Positions 21,664-32,672 of a DNA stretch of 64,000 bases are shown here, one piece after another. The translations under genes and the position numbers were made by a program. Origin of the DNA: Epiperipatus broadwayi. Lineage: Eukaryota > Onychophora > Udeonychophora > Euonychophora > Peripatidae. The stretch spans positions 1 to 64,000 of the forward strand of contig JAQFVV010000281.1 in NCBI GenBank assembly GCA_028023455.1, given 5' to 3'. The notes beneath the pieces are model-generated. The model was not told where the DNA came from and searched no databases. It saw only the letters and a list, made by a program, of their open reading frames with translations. Position 1 is the first letter of the stretch; each line of letters starts with the position of its first letter.

Positions 21664-22690
21664 CTACTTTCTATGATCCTTACCCTTTTTTTTAAATAAT
21701 AACCATACTCTTGTATTACTCCAACTATCTGGGAAAACTCTATTCTGTGCCATTTTATTAAAACAAGATAATAACTTTACTTTTGCCCTATATCCTAAAT
21801 TCATTACCATCTCTGCTGCCCATCCATCTAAACCTCTTGCCTTCCCACTTTTCAATTTCTTCTCTACCTCATTTAGTTCATTTTCTGAAAAACTAATATT
21901 CCCATTACTATATTCTTTCATATTTTCTAACACTCTATCATTCACATCTAACATCTTTTCTATATTCATTACATAACTATTTAAGATTCTCTCTAAATCT
22001 TCTCTAGAACTACACTCGGTTCCCTCATCATCTAGTAATACTAACTCTCTCTCCCCTACATTTCTCCTTTTAATATAATTCCAAAATTTTTTACTCCCAT
22101 CTCTTCCACTTTTATTAATATCCTCCAACAATTTACTATTCAATTTCATACTCTCTCTATAAATTTCTATTTTAGCCAACTTACTTTCCCCATTTAGCGT
22201 TAATATCTTTTTCACTTTCCTTATTCTTAATAGCACACTTATATTCTCTACATGCTTCTTTCCTTTCTTTTACACTTTTACTAATTCTCATTTTTTTATT
22301 ACTTTTATTCTTTTGAATACTTTCACCTAAAATCCTATTTGCCACTTTTTCTACCTTTTTACACCAGTCCTTATACTCATCCCCAATCCACTCTTCCATT
22401 ATTTCTTCAACTTGTATTTTATACACTTCCAATTTATTCTTATCATTCACTCTCCATCCACATCTTTCACTATTATTTCTACTTTTATTTCTATTCTCCA
22501 TCACATTACTAACCATTTCAATTACAATGAAATTATGATCACTAGTGCATACTTTTTCTTCATTATCAAACACCTTAATTTTCCATATTTTATTTATTCC
22601 CTCTTTCTCTACCAATACATAATCTAATATTTAATAAATTTCCAATACTCAAATTCACTTTCTGACAAAAATTCTTATCTTATCGCTCAT
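21664..22690 (-). pseudogene. LINE endonuclease end plus RT N-terminal region
   Basis: Near 22640-22540 'ILDYVLVEKEG' and 'CTSDHNFIVIEM' give the LDYxLV and SDH motifs at the end of an apurinic-like endonuclease; the remainder of EN is absent. A 144-codon frame (22615-22181) and a 190-codon frame (22236-21664) overlap by a frameshift. The second holds 'KLKSGKARGLDGWAAEMVMN' and 'FPDSWSNTRVWLLFKKKGKD', the RT fingers. Another frame break follows at about 21660. Confidence 0.83.
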
Positions 22691-22704
22691 AGCACCCTCA
22701 AACG

Positions 22705-23163
22705 GTTTTTTCAAACTATAAGTATTTTTGATTTATTTATGTCACTATTATTTTTATGTGTAATGGGATAGTTGTTATGATAATTAGGCGATTTGTTCAG
22801 GACTTCAGAAACCATTAAATTAGATGCTTCTGTCTCATTTTTAATAATTTTAGAACTAGTAATATTGTCTTCAATATCGACTTTATTGATTTTTAATGAT
22901 TGAGTAGAATTTCTCTGATCAGTTTTCTTTTGTTTTTCATGAGGTTTGTCACTTTGTGAATCAGAATTGTTGTAATAATTATCATTTGAGTTGGAGAATT
23001 GTGAATTAGGTATATTTTTGACTTGGTGAGAACTTTTTCCAGCTTTTGCAGAATTTTTGTCTATTTTGCTATTACTATTAGCTATCAGCCATATTAGAAA
23101 TATCCATCAGAAAGTTTTCTATTTTTGCTTTTAGAGATTTGGTTTTATTCTCCCCTTTCATGC
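22705..23163 (-). pseudogene. ORF1-like Lys/Asn/Ser-rich remnant
   Basis: Minus strand, start at 23163-23161: 'MKGENKTKSLKAKIENFLMD' continues to a stop after about 27 codons. The frame break coincides with a 7-bp 'gatagct' duplication; past it about 120 codons stay open ('SNSKIDKNSAKAGKSSHQVK') until a stop near 22705. It is low in hydrophobics, with no domain I can name. Its position just upstream of a LINE EN/RT suggests ORF1 of that LINE or of a host element into which the LINE inserted. Confidence 0.5.
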
Positions 23164-26100
23164 TTTAAGATTTACTGAAACACTTACCCACTTAATAGGG
23201 CACTTTTCCAGCTCCAGCTATTTTTTTTCTAATTAAAATTTTATTCTTTGCAGGAGTTTGGAGTGGTTGTTGTAACACTATTAAGCGTCACCTGGCGTCC
23301 TCCAGAAAAAGTATTTTGTTTGATCAATTTATAAATGAGTCAATATTCAGTAAGAAATATTATAGAAGAATGAAAACAAATATTAAGTTTCCTTAATGTA
23401 CATTTTAATTTTATTGAAAAATCAAATATTGACAAGATCTCTAAATTAAATTAATAGTATATTTCATATTTCTATTATCAAAATCTTAAAAAATGTTAAG
23501 CATTGAATTAAACCTGATATCATTAGATACAGTACCAGTTAATAAACAAACGAATCATTTTATGAGACTTATTCCTAGAATAATAATCTTTGACATTTTG
23601 AAATCGCTTTCATTAATCTATAAAAGCTGACATATCAAAGTGAATATTTTATTTTGCAATACAAATATTTAAAAAGGGAGATATTTAAGAAATTGATATT
23701 TTAAAACCGTCATTTAATCTTTCTGCCAAGTCTTCATAAATGAAAATGTTATACCCAATATACATTTTGAATAAAAAAGGATTAATAAATAAACTAATCT
23801 ACATGCCCTTATTTTAAAGTGAAGTCCTGTGGGTGAGTTTAGGGTCATAATATATTTCTTATCTACTTTAGTATATTTGTAATAATTAATTAATGTATTT
23901 ATTATTTTCTGAAATTAATAGAAAACATTAAGGAAGTTTAAGTTTATGTGAAGCGATGCATTAGGGAAATGGTGAATTGTGCATCCAGGTTTTCAGTCAT
24001 TTTTCTATTTATATATTTATTGTGAATATTTAACGTTCTTCTGTCATGCTATATTTTTGGAAATAAATTCATTATTCTTTTATTAGTGCTTCAAAATTTT
24101 AAATCACTCATTCATATAATTAGTTAAACATTTTAATTTAGGGTTTATACGCCACAAGTGGCAATCATTAGAGGAAGTATTCCACACTGCCTTTTAAATA
24201 TTAAATATGCCAATAAAGCAATTAATGTCCAATCTTAAAGTCAATATTCCATTGTGTTGGCCATCATGAGCTTATGTGTGACAGGTAGAAGAATCTAGCA
24301 TTTTTCACATTGGATGAATATCATGGCTTACATGGCACTAAATATTTTTATGTCTGAATAAATAAATAATGATTTTGATTTCTCTTGGGATGCTCTGATT
24401 TATATGTGTTGATCTCTCTTTATGAATCATGAATGATTTATATGTTTTGCTTATATAGGATGAGTATCTATTAAAGAATGGATCATTCATTGTAAGAGTA
24501 AACATGTTTCAATTATTTACATTTATCTCAATTTATATGGGTGACACCTGACTTTAAACATCAGAAGATAGAGTGGTACACGTATATTTTAACCAACAAA
24601 GTAAGGCTAGATAGAAATAAGATTCCACAATATTCACTCTCATCATATCAATCGAAACCACCAACCACCAATCGACCAAAAGACCAACATGTTGGGCAAG
24701 CAATCTGTAAATTTAAAAAAATCAGATGGTTGGAAGGCCTTATCTTACAATCTCTCAATACCATCATCATATCGCATATCACATACAAGAGCCAAAAAAT
24801 TTGTAATCAATGAAAGAAATGAGTTGCACATAACTCTAATAATAACAACTCAAAAAACATATCACATAGGCTAATAAAAATAAACATGGACTATAATAAG
24901 CTTTAAAAATATACATGGGCTAGCTCAAGTGCACATATGCTATTACAATTATAAGAGTAAACAATAAACATTAATAAGACAAATGTAAAAACACAGCAAA
25001 TTGAGAAAATGAGAATTCTCACACTCTCTCTTAAAAATGTCTAATAACTCTTAATATTTTATGCATATGTTACAGAAATGGATTAGATTACTTTCAAATC
25101 TTCTTCTTTCAGAATATCCACAAAATATCAAATCTTATATCTATCACGATTATCTTTCTAAATAATCAGATTTAATGTAAAGTTCTTCTTTTATTAAATT
25201 AACACATGCATTCTTTTATTTTCGCCACATAATTATTTTTTAAAATAAGCTGATTTTAAATTATGTCAAAAAGAATATTATCTTCTCAATATTTTTCGAA
25301 CATGAGAAGCAGACCGGTCATGTGTTCGAACCCTAGAATCCCAAGATAATGTGCTCCGAAACCAATGCCATCAATAGATGCTATTTCAAGAAAATGGACA
25401 AATTAATTTGCATATGCATACATTATTGTTTAGTAACATTACAGCAATGGTTTATAACCTATTTTGGCCATGAATATGAGGGAAAACCTCGAAAGTATTA
25501 GGCCTACATTAATTTAATTTGATTGTTTTTTTTACTACTCACAGCTTCTTCTTCAGCGGGTTAAATCACGTATATATGCTAATAATCTCATAAGTAAATA
25601 AATCTCAGTTTTCTTTATGACGAATTATCTCATAAACATTAATTTTGTTCTTCTCTTAATAATAGCAATAATATATGACCTTTGTGCCAGATAAAGTAAA
25701 AAAAAGTTTTGAATATCCTGCAGACTTTTCAGGATTTTGAGAGAACATTATAAAAAATTATCAAAGTATGAGGGATGAAAATACTTTGAAGTCGCTAATA
25801 CAAATAAAATATATAGCCAATCAGACTGGATAAGTAAAATTACAAAAACGATGGATATAATACATTTCTTATGCTACGTTGTATAAATAAATTTAGCATT
25901 TCTTTTTAAAAGAACCATTTTATCATTTACTGATGATTATCATGGAAAGCAAAATTCTGGAATGGAGCACAATAAGGTTAAGAGCAATTTAAATTAATAT
26001 TTATAGTGACTAGATTGAGCATAGTAATAAATTAAATGATGAACTTCTTGAAAAATGAACATATTTAATAACTTGGAGCCAATATGTTGAAAAATATACA

Positions 26101-26665
26101 CCAGTTTTTAAATTTAATGCCAATACAATAACATCATTTATATTACATTATCATTTGTAACACCCATTGATCAGAAAAAGTAACTGCTTACAAATATTAG
26201 CAATTAATAAATGAATTTTATATATTTTTTAAATAAAGAATTTTAAATAATCAGACATGCTAAATAAATTTAGGACTTTTGTTAGCCTTAAGCTGATTAA
26301 TATGTATAAAGGCACAATTGAGTTTTTTCCATTCAAATGTAATTTTATTCAAATAATCAGATATTCTACTACATTATTCAGTCATATAAGTTTCTTTAAA
26401 TGGAACAAATGCATAATAGTCTTTCCATTATCGAACTCTTTCATGGCAATAAATATAATAATTTTAAATTCATTTTTCATTCAACAGATTCTGCAATTTT
26501 GTTAACTAGATTCCATATAAAAATGAAAGTATAGCAAAAAAGAAAAATATTTAGCACACTTTAAATATAAAGATTGCATAAAATTCTTTAAAAAGCAGAT
26601 TAAAATACTTTTAATATTAGCATCAAATATCTTAAAGTTTTTGTATATATCCTAGAAATCATTTC
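23164..26665. other. AT-rich non-coding DNA
   Basis: The first ~130 bp may be the 5' leader of the ORF1-like remnant. Beyond that I see no coding signature or inverted arms. A B-box-like 'tgttcgaaccct' at about 25322 has no clear A box. Short frames at 24541-24874 and 26257-26505 carry no motif. Confidence 0.5.
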
Positions 26666-27255
26666 TAAAAGGCAGTTTTGGTAGCACAAAGTATGTGAAA
26701 TTAACAAGTTGTTACAACGCAGGGATAATATCTGTGATTGAACTCTATTGTTGCAATAGATTCTCAAGAAAACAATTCAATTTCTGAAACTTTCACTGTG
26801 GAATTTCCCATAATGTAATTCTTGTTGAAGTTTAAAGTGTTGAGAAGCTTTCTATTATATAAATAACCTGGAAAAATATTTCTGCTTAACAATCCATATT
26901 AACTAAATTGATAAATAAAATTAGTTTAAAACAATTACCATTGTAGACAAATTAGATGTGCTCATGAGAGGAGATATGTGGATAAGTGCCTTAGTCTCAT
27001 ATTTGGCTTTTATAAAGCAAGTCATGGGATTAAAATTGATTGACATGATTGATAACTGAAATGTCATTTCCAGATAACCAATTAATAAAAGGTTAAAATT
27101 TGTCTGGTATCTGTTAAAAGGTCTAAAAGTAATTGCAATTAACATTATTCTAGAACTTTCTGGAGTCAATCATCTAAATAGAAAGTCTAAACAATCAATT
27201 AGTTAACATTATATCATTTTTTAAAAAATTAAATATTTATCAAATTATTTAACTA
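26666..27255. other. AT-rich non-coding DNA with a doubtful tRNA-like trace
   Basis: 'ttttggtagcacaaag' (26676) and 'gtgattgaactctatt' (26733) could be A- and B-box relics of a SINE, but the intervening sequence does not fold convincingly. Nothing else seen. Confidence 0.35.
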
Positions 27256-27330
27256 GAAGGGATTTGAACTCAGACTTTCAAGTTTCCTACAGCTATTCAC
27301 TCCATTATATACAACTGATACACATTACAT
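27256..27330 (-). repeat. tRNA-like SINE remnant
   Basis: On the minus strand 'tgagttcaaatccctt' (about 27276-27261) is an excellent B box/T-arm, preceded by 'aatagctgtagga' as a weak A box. No flanking SINE body recognised. Confidence 0.45.
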
Positions 27331-27340
27331 ACATGTGAAA

Positions 27341-27550
27341 AAGATCTACAATCTCCAATATACATATTTCATGCTGAAACAGCACTTATCACTTGATCCA
27401 GATCATCATCTCCCACACACATATATAATCAATCTTCAAATTATGTTAATGTAAACTGAGCGCTGATTATATATGTGTGGTAGATGATGATCTGGACCAG
27501 CTAACTGTTGGTTCAGCACAAAATATGTATATTAGAGATCATGTGCATCT
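27341..27550. mobile_element. Fold-back MITE-like element, ~210 bp
   Basis: The left arm (about 27341-27436: 'atatacatatttcatgctga', 'gatccagatcatcatct', 'cacacacatatataatc') is the reverse complement of the right arm (about 27464-27550: 'gattatatatgtgtgg', 'agatgatgatctggacc', 'ggttcagcacaaaatatgta'). The stretch around 'gctgaaccagc...ggtccagatca' is shared with the elements at 37968-38270 and 38337-38790, so these form one family. No coding capacity. Confidence 0.78.
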
Positions 27551-28380
27551 GTTATATAAGATAGAATAGATATCTGAAGAAAGCTTTAAAATCTGAGTTT
27601 AAATCTTTTTAATCACATTAAGTTCAGTATAAACAATATACTTGTACTTTAAATATCAAATTATTTAGTACATTGAAATACAGTATAGTAAGAAAAATAA
27701 TATAGTCTTTCAATACATCAAAGATTTACATTATTTTATTAAATAAACTTGTATTAATGAAATATTAATAATATATATTTAGATACGTTTTTTTTGTAAA
27801 GTCTCAGGATATATTTTTATATTTTTAATTTAAAAATAATTTTGAGCATTAAGTCCATGCAAACATTCACACATTCCCTTCTTAAATTCTTTATTTAAAA
27901 ATGCTAACTTAAATATATGATGTAATTACGGTTTTAAAAATAACACTTTTTTTACGTCAGCTAAACTTTAGGGTTTTATAACTGAAACTAGATTATAATA
28001 CTATTAACTAAAATAATATTCTTTACTGGCAAGACCAACTTTAAAATTTAAACTCATTTTAAAGTACTTCTATAACATTTTAATTCAATAAAATATATAA
28101 TTAAATTAAGATAATTTTAGTTTTATGATTTTAAAGGTTATTCCATAATACTTAAATCAGTAATAACTCTATAGTTAAATACAAAAAATGATAAAAGTTA
28201 TTTATTATGTCTAAATATTATACAATTATCCTTATAAAACTGATTTTAAACTATTGCTATCTTATAATATCTAATATAAAGCGATCCACTTTAATTATTA
28301 TTTAACAATAAAATTTATTTACTGGAAAATTGAAGTATAATTTTTTTTAAAATAATATATCATCGCAAAACATGATATAT
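27551..28380. other. AT-rich non-coding DNA, nothing recognised
   Basis: No motif-bearing frame and no repeat arms seen. Confidence 0.5.
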
Positions 28381-28386
28381 ATATAT

Positions 28387-30107
28387 TGAACCGGGTTCGA
28401 ATATGTGGATTCGAATCACCGGCCTCTTAGGCAGAGAAGAACATACTCAGAGAGTATGTATGCCCAAACGATAGCTATAAAGTATATAATTAACGTTACA
28501 TTTCCAGGACATAACTTCTTCTCGACTGTTGAGTTCAACACCAAATTCAAAGCACTTTTTTTTGTTTGTGTATAAACACGGGCACCAGCTATCTATTCAA
28601 GGATGAATAAATAACGCACTTTAAGCAATGGCCACTAACTCAACGCCTAAATCCACGACTAGCTCAGCTGTTTGTAATCACTAATAGATTATACTTAATT
28701 AGTGGTTAAAAGACTTGATAAAGAATTTGTTAAAAAGAATTGACCGACAAATAAAGTTTAATTTTAAAGATAATTTATTAACTAACATTTATTTTCTAAA
28801 TTTAAACATTTTATAATTCTAATAAAACACACGCATATTTTAAATTGACATTTCTAAACTAGTTTAAATATTCTTGTTTACTTTCATAACAAAACACTAG
28901 TATTTATCTAATTTAACTAATAATATTGATATAAGGATCACGCACATATTAACTCATGCACACACATAATATTAAAGTATTACATAGCATTTGAAATTTA
29001 ATCACACACATCAATAGTTCATTTATGTATGATATCGAGTTCATATAATTAGACTCTTGGAGGATTCGCACGAATTAATGAAATGCAATGGCTATTACAG
29101 TATAAACGAAAATAAGCAAATGTTTTACCTAGGATTTTGAACGTAGATTTAACACTTTGTTTTCTTCTTGTTTGTTGTTTCTTCCAGTATGAATGGTTCC
29201 AGTATGAATGCTTCCAGCCGGCTGGGACGTTTCCTTGCTGAGTTTCCTGATTTTCACGATTATTACTATCGAAGACAATTAGATACAGACGGAGATTTTC
29301 TAAGATGTTAAGCTGACATTATTTCAAGGGAAGATCTGCTGTTTTCTCGGACATCTGGGCTGGAGGTGAACGTGCATTCCAAAATATCCTCAGCACTGCA
29401 TTTTGTTTCTTAACTGATTCAATTAATTTCCGAACTGCACTCTCTCAATAACTTTGTGAACTGATTGTCTCAACTCAATTAATTTGTGGAATGAATTACT
29501 GTCCGATAAAAAAGTCTATTTATACCTGCGCCTTGTTGTCTTTCTGATATCTCCGGCAAAGATCTGTTGTCAAATTCCTTATCAATTAATCCTTTGATAA
29601 CGTGTTTTGGAAGATTGCTTAATTAGTAATAGCCATGCAGAGATGTTGTTTTATATTTTAATTAATAACCATTGCCGTGTTTTTTAATAATAATCTTCTT
29701 TAACTTTATAATAATATTTATTCTATTGTTGACAATCGCACATATATACGGTCATATATTAGTTTTAACATTATTTTTTCTTTAATTAAAATTGAATGAA
29801 AAGAGATTTGTATGTTTTAACTTTTTCAAATTATATTTTTAAGAATACTACAAAAACTCTTTACTTCCTTTTATAACTCTTAGTTTCATTTCTCAAACCA
29901 AGACTCCCCCTCCCCCCTTTTGACTAATTAATTGTAGCTTTTTTTATTTCAAAAACTAACGCTAGAAAACTATTTAATTCTTATCCTTTTCGAAAACAAG
30001 CTGCAATAAATTCTTCAACATTTAATTTTATGTTTTTCTTTTATGAAAGATTACTTTAATAATAATTTTAGATAAAAATTATATGTGCCTATATCAATAT
30101 AGGTACA
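28387..30107 (-). repeat. LTR, 3' copy (element reads on minus strand)
   Basis: 1721 bp, with about 30 differences by eye from the other LTR. The terminal 'cctatattgatatagg' at the TGTACC end (about 30088-30103) is a perfect 16-bp palindrome. It lies near 'gattcgaatcaccggcct' at the other end. This copy keeps more CpG sites than its partner. Confidence 0.92.
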
Positions 30108-30115
30108 TTACACCG

Positions 30116-30126
30116 CCCTTCCTTTT
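30116..30126 (-). promoter_or_regulatory. Candidate polypurine tract of LTR element
   Basis: Minus strand AAAAGGAAGGG, ending 8 bp before the TG of the downstream LTR. This is where plus-strand DNA synthesis of an LTR retrotransposon is primed. The 8-bp offset is larger than usual. Confidence 0.6.
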
Positions 30127-30129
30127 GAG

Positions 30130-30600
30130 AGTAAAATGCGTCATTTTTGACCATTTTATCTCTGACAACATTAAATCTTAATTTATTATTCTTTCTAAGT
30201 TTGCTTTTTGGTATCTTTTCCTTTTCCATGCTAAGGGCAATCTCCAATTATGCTTTTCTTCTTTCTATGCTGGTAACATTGCTTACAATGTTCGTCCTGG
30301 ATAATGACCACGAGGACAAACTAAATTTGTGGCACAGGGATCTTTTATTTACGAAGCTTTGGCTGCCGATTCTCTTGATCGGACTTTGACTAAGAAAAGG
30401 TGGCTGCAAATGGCAGGAATTTCAACTGTCCATTTTCGACTTACGCCCTGGAAAACAATTGCTGATTCTCTTGATCGGACTTTGACTAAGCAGCTGCAAT
30501 GGCAGGAATTTTCAACTGTCCATTTCCGACTTATGCTTTGGAAAATGAGGTACGAGATATGGGGATTCTCCCCTGAAAAGTGACTTATGACTTACTCTGG
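30130..30600 (-). pseudogene. Possible pol C-terminal scrap with internal tandem duplication
   Basis: Minus-strand reading gives 'RRKA', 'SMEKEKIPKSKLRKNNKLRF' and 'KMVKNDAFYSQKEGRC', running into the polypurine tract. This would be the place for the end of integrase, but I cannot confirm a domain. Two copies of a ~110-bp unit lie at about 30365-30455 and 30460-30550 (shared 'gattctcttgatcggacttt', 'atggcaggaatttt', 'caactgtccattt'). Plus-strand frames here are shadows. Confidence 0.35.
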
Positions 30601-31570
30601 TTGTTGCCAGTGTGCTTTTTAAAAGAGGAATGATCCCGGCCAATCCGTTACGGGTGCTAGAATTTATCCAGTCGAGAGCTTTAAACTTAATCCTTATCTA
30701 ACTTATTTCAATACTACCCTCATCCCTTTAGATTCAAACCCTTATACACTCCTAATATAACTTAGATTGACTTTATATTATTTATCACTAATCCTACAAT
30801 ATTATTTTAAATACACATGAACATTACTTTAACATATTTATTTATATTATTCTGAACTATTACGAACATTATCTTACATATTTATTTAACTTACAATACT
30901 ATTCTAAACTATCACGGACATCAATTTACATATTTATTTATATTACGATATTACTTTTAACCCATTACTTTAACTTATATATTAACGTGCGTGTACTCAG
31001 AAAAAAAACTATTTTGCTTTATTATGATTCATTCATTATTATTTTACTAGAGATTTTTTTTTTTTATCTTGATTATTTTAAACAATTTATTTACATCCTT
31101 TTCTTAACTTACGGTATTCAAAACAAACTTTTATTTTAACATGCGTATATTCAAAAAAACTATTTTATTTTACTACGAATATTTTATTTATTTTCTACAG
31201 ATATATTATACTTATTTATTTAACTTGTTTTTATTTTATGTATTTCCGTTATTTTATTCATTTATTTAAATCTACAACTTTACTTTTATATCATTAATTT
31301 GACCCATTTATTTAACTTGATTTTATTGATTTTTATTTATTTGAACTGTTTATTTACGAGCATTTCTTCTTAATTAATATGTGTGTGGAGAAAAAAAAAT
31401 CTTTTATTTTGCAAAGTCTCCATTATTATTATTTGACAAAACAATCCATCATTTTAAATAGCGAAATTCTAATTCAGGCTTTTCACCTACGTCAAAATAA
31501 TTATATTAGACTCATAGTCCATTTCCGGTCCTTTTTGTTTATTTCCTTTACTATTCCACCCGATTACTAA
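30601..31570. other. AT-rich LTR-element interior without clear coding
   Basis: Low-complexity T/A-rich stretches with repeated 'tatttattta' and 'acttatat' words. No domain recognised in any frame. This is probably where pol has been lost or replaced. Confidence 0.5.
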
Positions 31571-31573
31571 CTT

Positions 31574-32305
31574 TTAAGCTATGTCAGGTGGTTCCTTCTT
31601 TCTTTCTACTAATTTTATAATATAAATCATACTCCATATTCTCACTTCTATTTCTTGATTAAAATCTATTTTATCTCTTTCTCTTTCTGTTCTATATTCT
31701 GCCTTGTAAATTAGAAAACTTTTAAGCTTTACAGACCTCCATATTTTTCCTAATTGTGAATATTTTTTCCTATGCTTCCTCTTTGTTTTAAATCTACGTC
31801 TACAGCGAATGCGAATGTTTACTTTAACCTTTTTAAATTTTTGTAAAAACTTTTCTACACTATCTACTACCTTGAACTTATGTTTTTCTTCTATTTCTTG
31901 ATCTACATTTGTGTCTACTTTATTTATCACAATGCTATCTGATTGTAATTCAATTTCTACCTCTTTCGTGACCTCAACTTCCTGACTTTCTTTAATTAAA
32001 TGTAACTCTATAACTTCTTGGTTCTTCTCTACCTTTACCGTTATCTCACATCTTATTTTTCTTACTTCTGCTCTGAGTTCTTTAATTTCTGTTTTAACCT
32101 GACTAATTTCTTCCTTCAATTCTGCTTTGAGTTCTAACTGACTTTGCTCAAATTTCTGACACATTTCTTTTATCAATTCTGCTTTGAACTCTTGCATCAT
32201 ATTCATCATCATTGCCATCATCATTCGTGTCTCAGATACTTCTTTTTTCTCCTTTTCTACTAACTGGGGATTTTAAAAATATATTGGGCTTTTTTTCGGA
32301 TCCAT
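31574..32305 (-). pseudogene. gag-like coiled-coil protein of the LTR element
   Basis: The open part (32224-31574) encodes 216 residues beginning with a Met-rich stretch, then a long charged heptad-like region ('QLELKAELKEEISQVKTEIK') predicted to be a coiled coil, then a basic segment ('RCRRRFKTKRKHRKKYS') and a short C-terminus. Upstream and in the same frame, an ATG at 32305-32303 starts 'MDPKKKSPIYF' (approximate), then a TAA at 32275-32273 interrupts before the Met-rich part. The likely original start is therefore 32305, and this copy has a premature stop. No zinc knuckle or capsid homology is visible; the gag role is inferred from position next to the primer-binding site. Confidence 0.6.
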
Positions 32306-32653
32306 TTTCGAAAATTTCAATTTCAAAGTACTAGCGCTTATGTTAAACTAAATTTAAATATAATTTATTTATTTATTTTTCTTATTAAGATGGAAACTCA
32401 CGTTAACTCCAGCCTTTTGTCCTTTTCACTACCCGCTCTTAATGCTTTAACTCTGCTCATAACACCCAATTGACTCTGATTTGATAGCATAAATGTCAAA
32501 ATCTCTTTTCATTTTGAAAAAAAAAGTTTTCGGTCAATTCTTTTTTTTTTTTAAAATTAAACACTTTCACATACGTAATTTAACTTTTGTATAAAACAAA
32601 ATTTTCAAACAAGAAACAAAGTATTTCTTTATTATTGTTTCTTAGGTTCAGCC

Positions 32654-32671
32654 CCAAGTTGTGTCTAGCCA
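32654..32671 (-). promoter_or_regulatory. Candidate tRNA primer-binding site
   Basis: Minus strand TGGCTAGACACAACTTGG begins one base after the upstream LTR end. TGG at this spot complements the universal CCA end of a tRNA primer. Which tRNA would match could not be determined. Confidence 0.6.
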
Positions 32672-32672
32672 T

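Larger units (their letters stand above)
19766..22690 (-). mobile_element. 5'-truncated LINE (EN end, RT, C-terminal motif, 3' UTR)
   Basis: The minus strand carries the end of an endonuclease, a connector, a full RT, a thumb region and a C-terminal Cys/His motif, ending near 19887, followed by a ~110-bp 3' UTR that finishes in TCACA/ACATC-type repeats at about 19770-19795. Most of the EN is missing at the 5' side. A handful of frameshifts and one in-frame TA-repeat expansion break the ORF. It is clearly a different family from the elements at 5 kb and 13-18 kb. I/Jockey-superfamily-like is my best guess. A second copy of its 3' UTR lies at 48512-48610. Confidence 0.85.

Noticed and set aside
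24541-24874. Frames of 90 and 61 codons
   Set aside because: Overlapping frames in AT-rich DNA, low-complexity composition and no domain.
25293-25345. tRNA gene suggested by 'tgttcgaaccct'
   Set aside because: No matching A box or cloverleaf; 'gttcgaac' is itself palindromic and gives false signals on both strands.
30147-30583. Plus-strand hydrophobic 80- and 84-codon frames
   Set aside because: They oppose the coding strand of the LTR element and overlap its tandem duplication.
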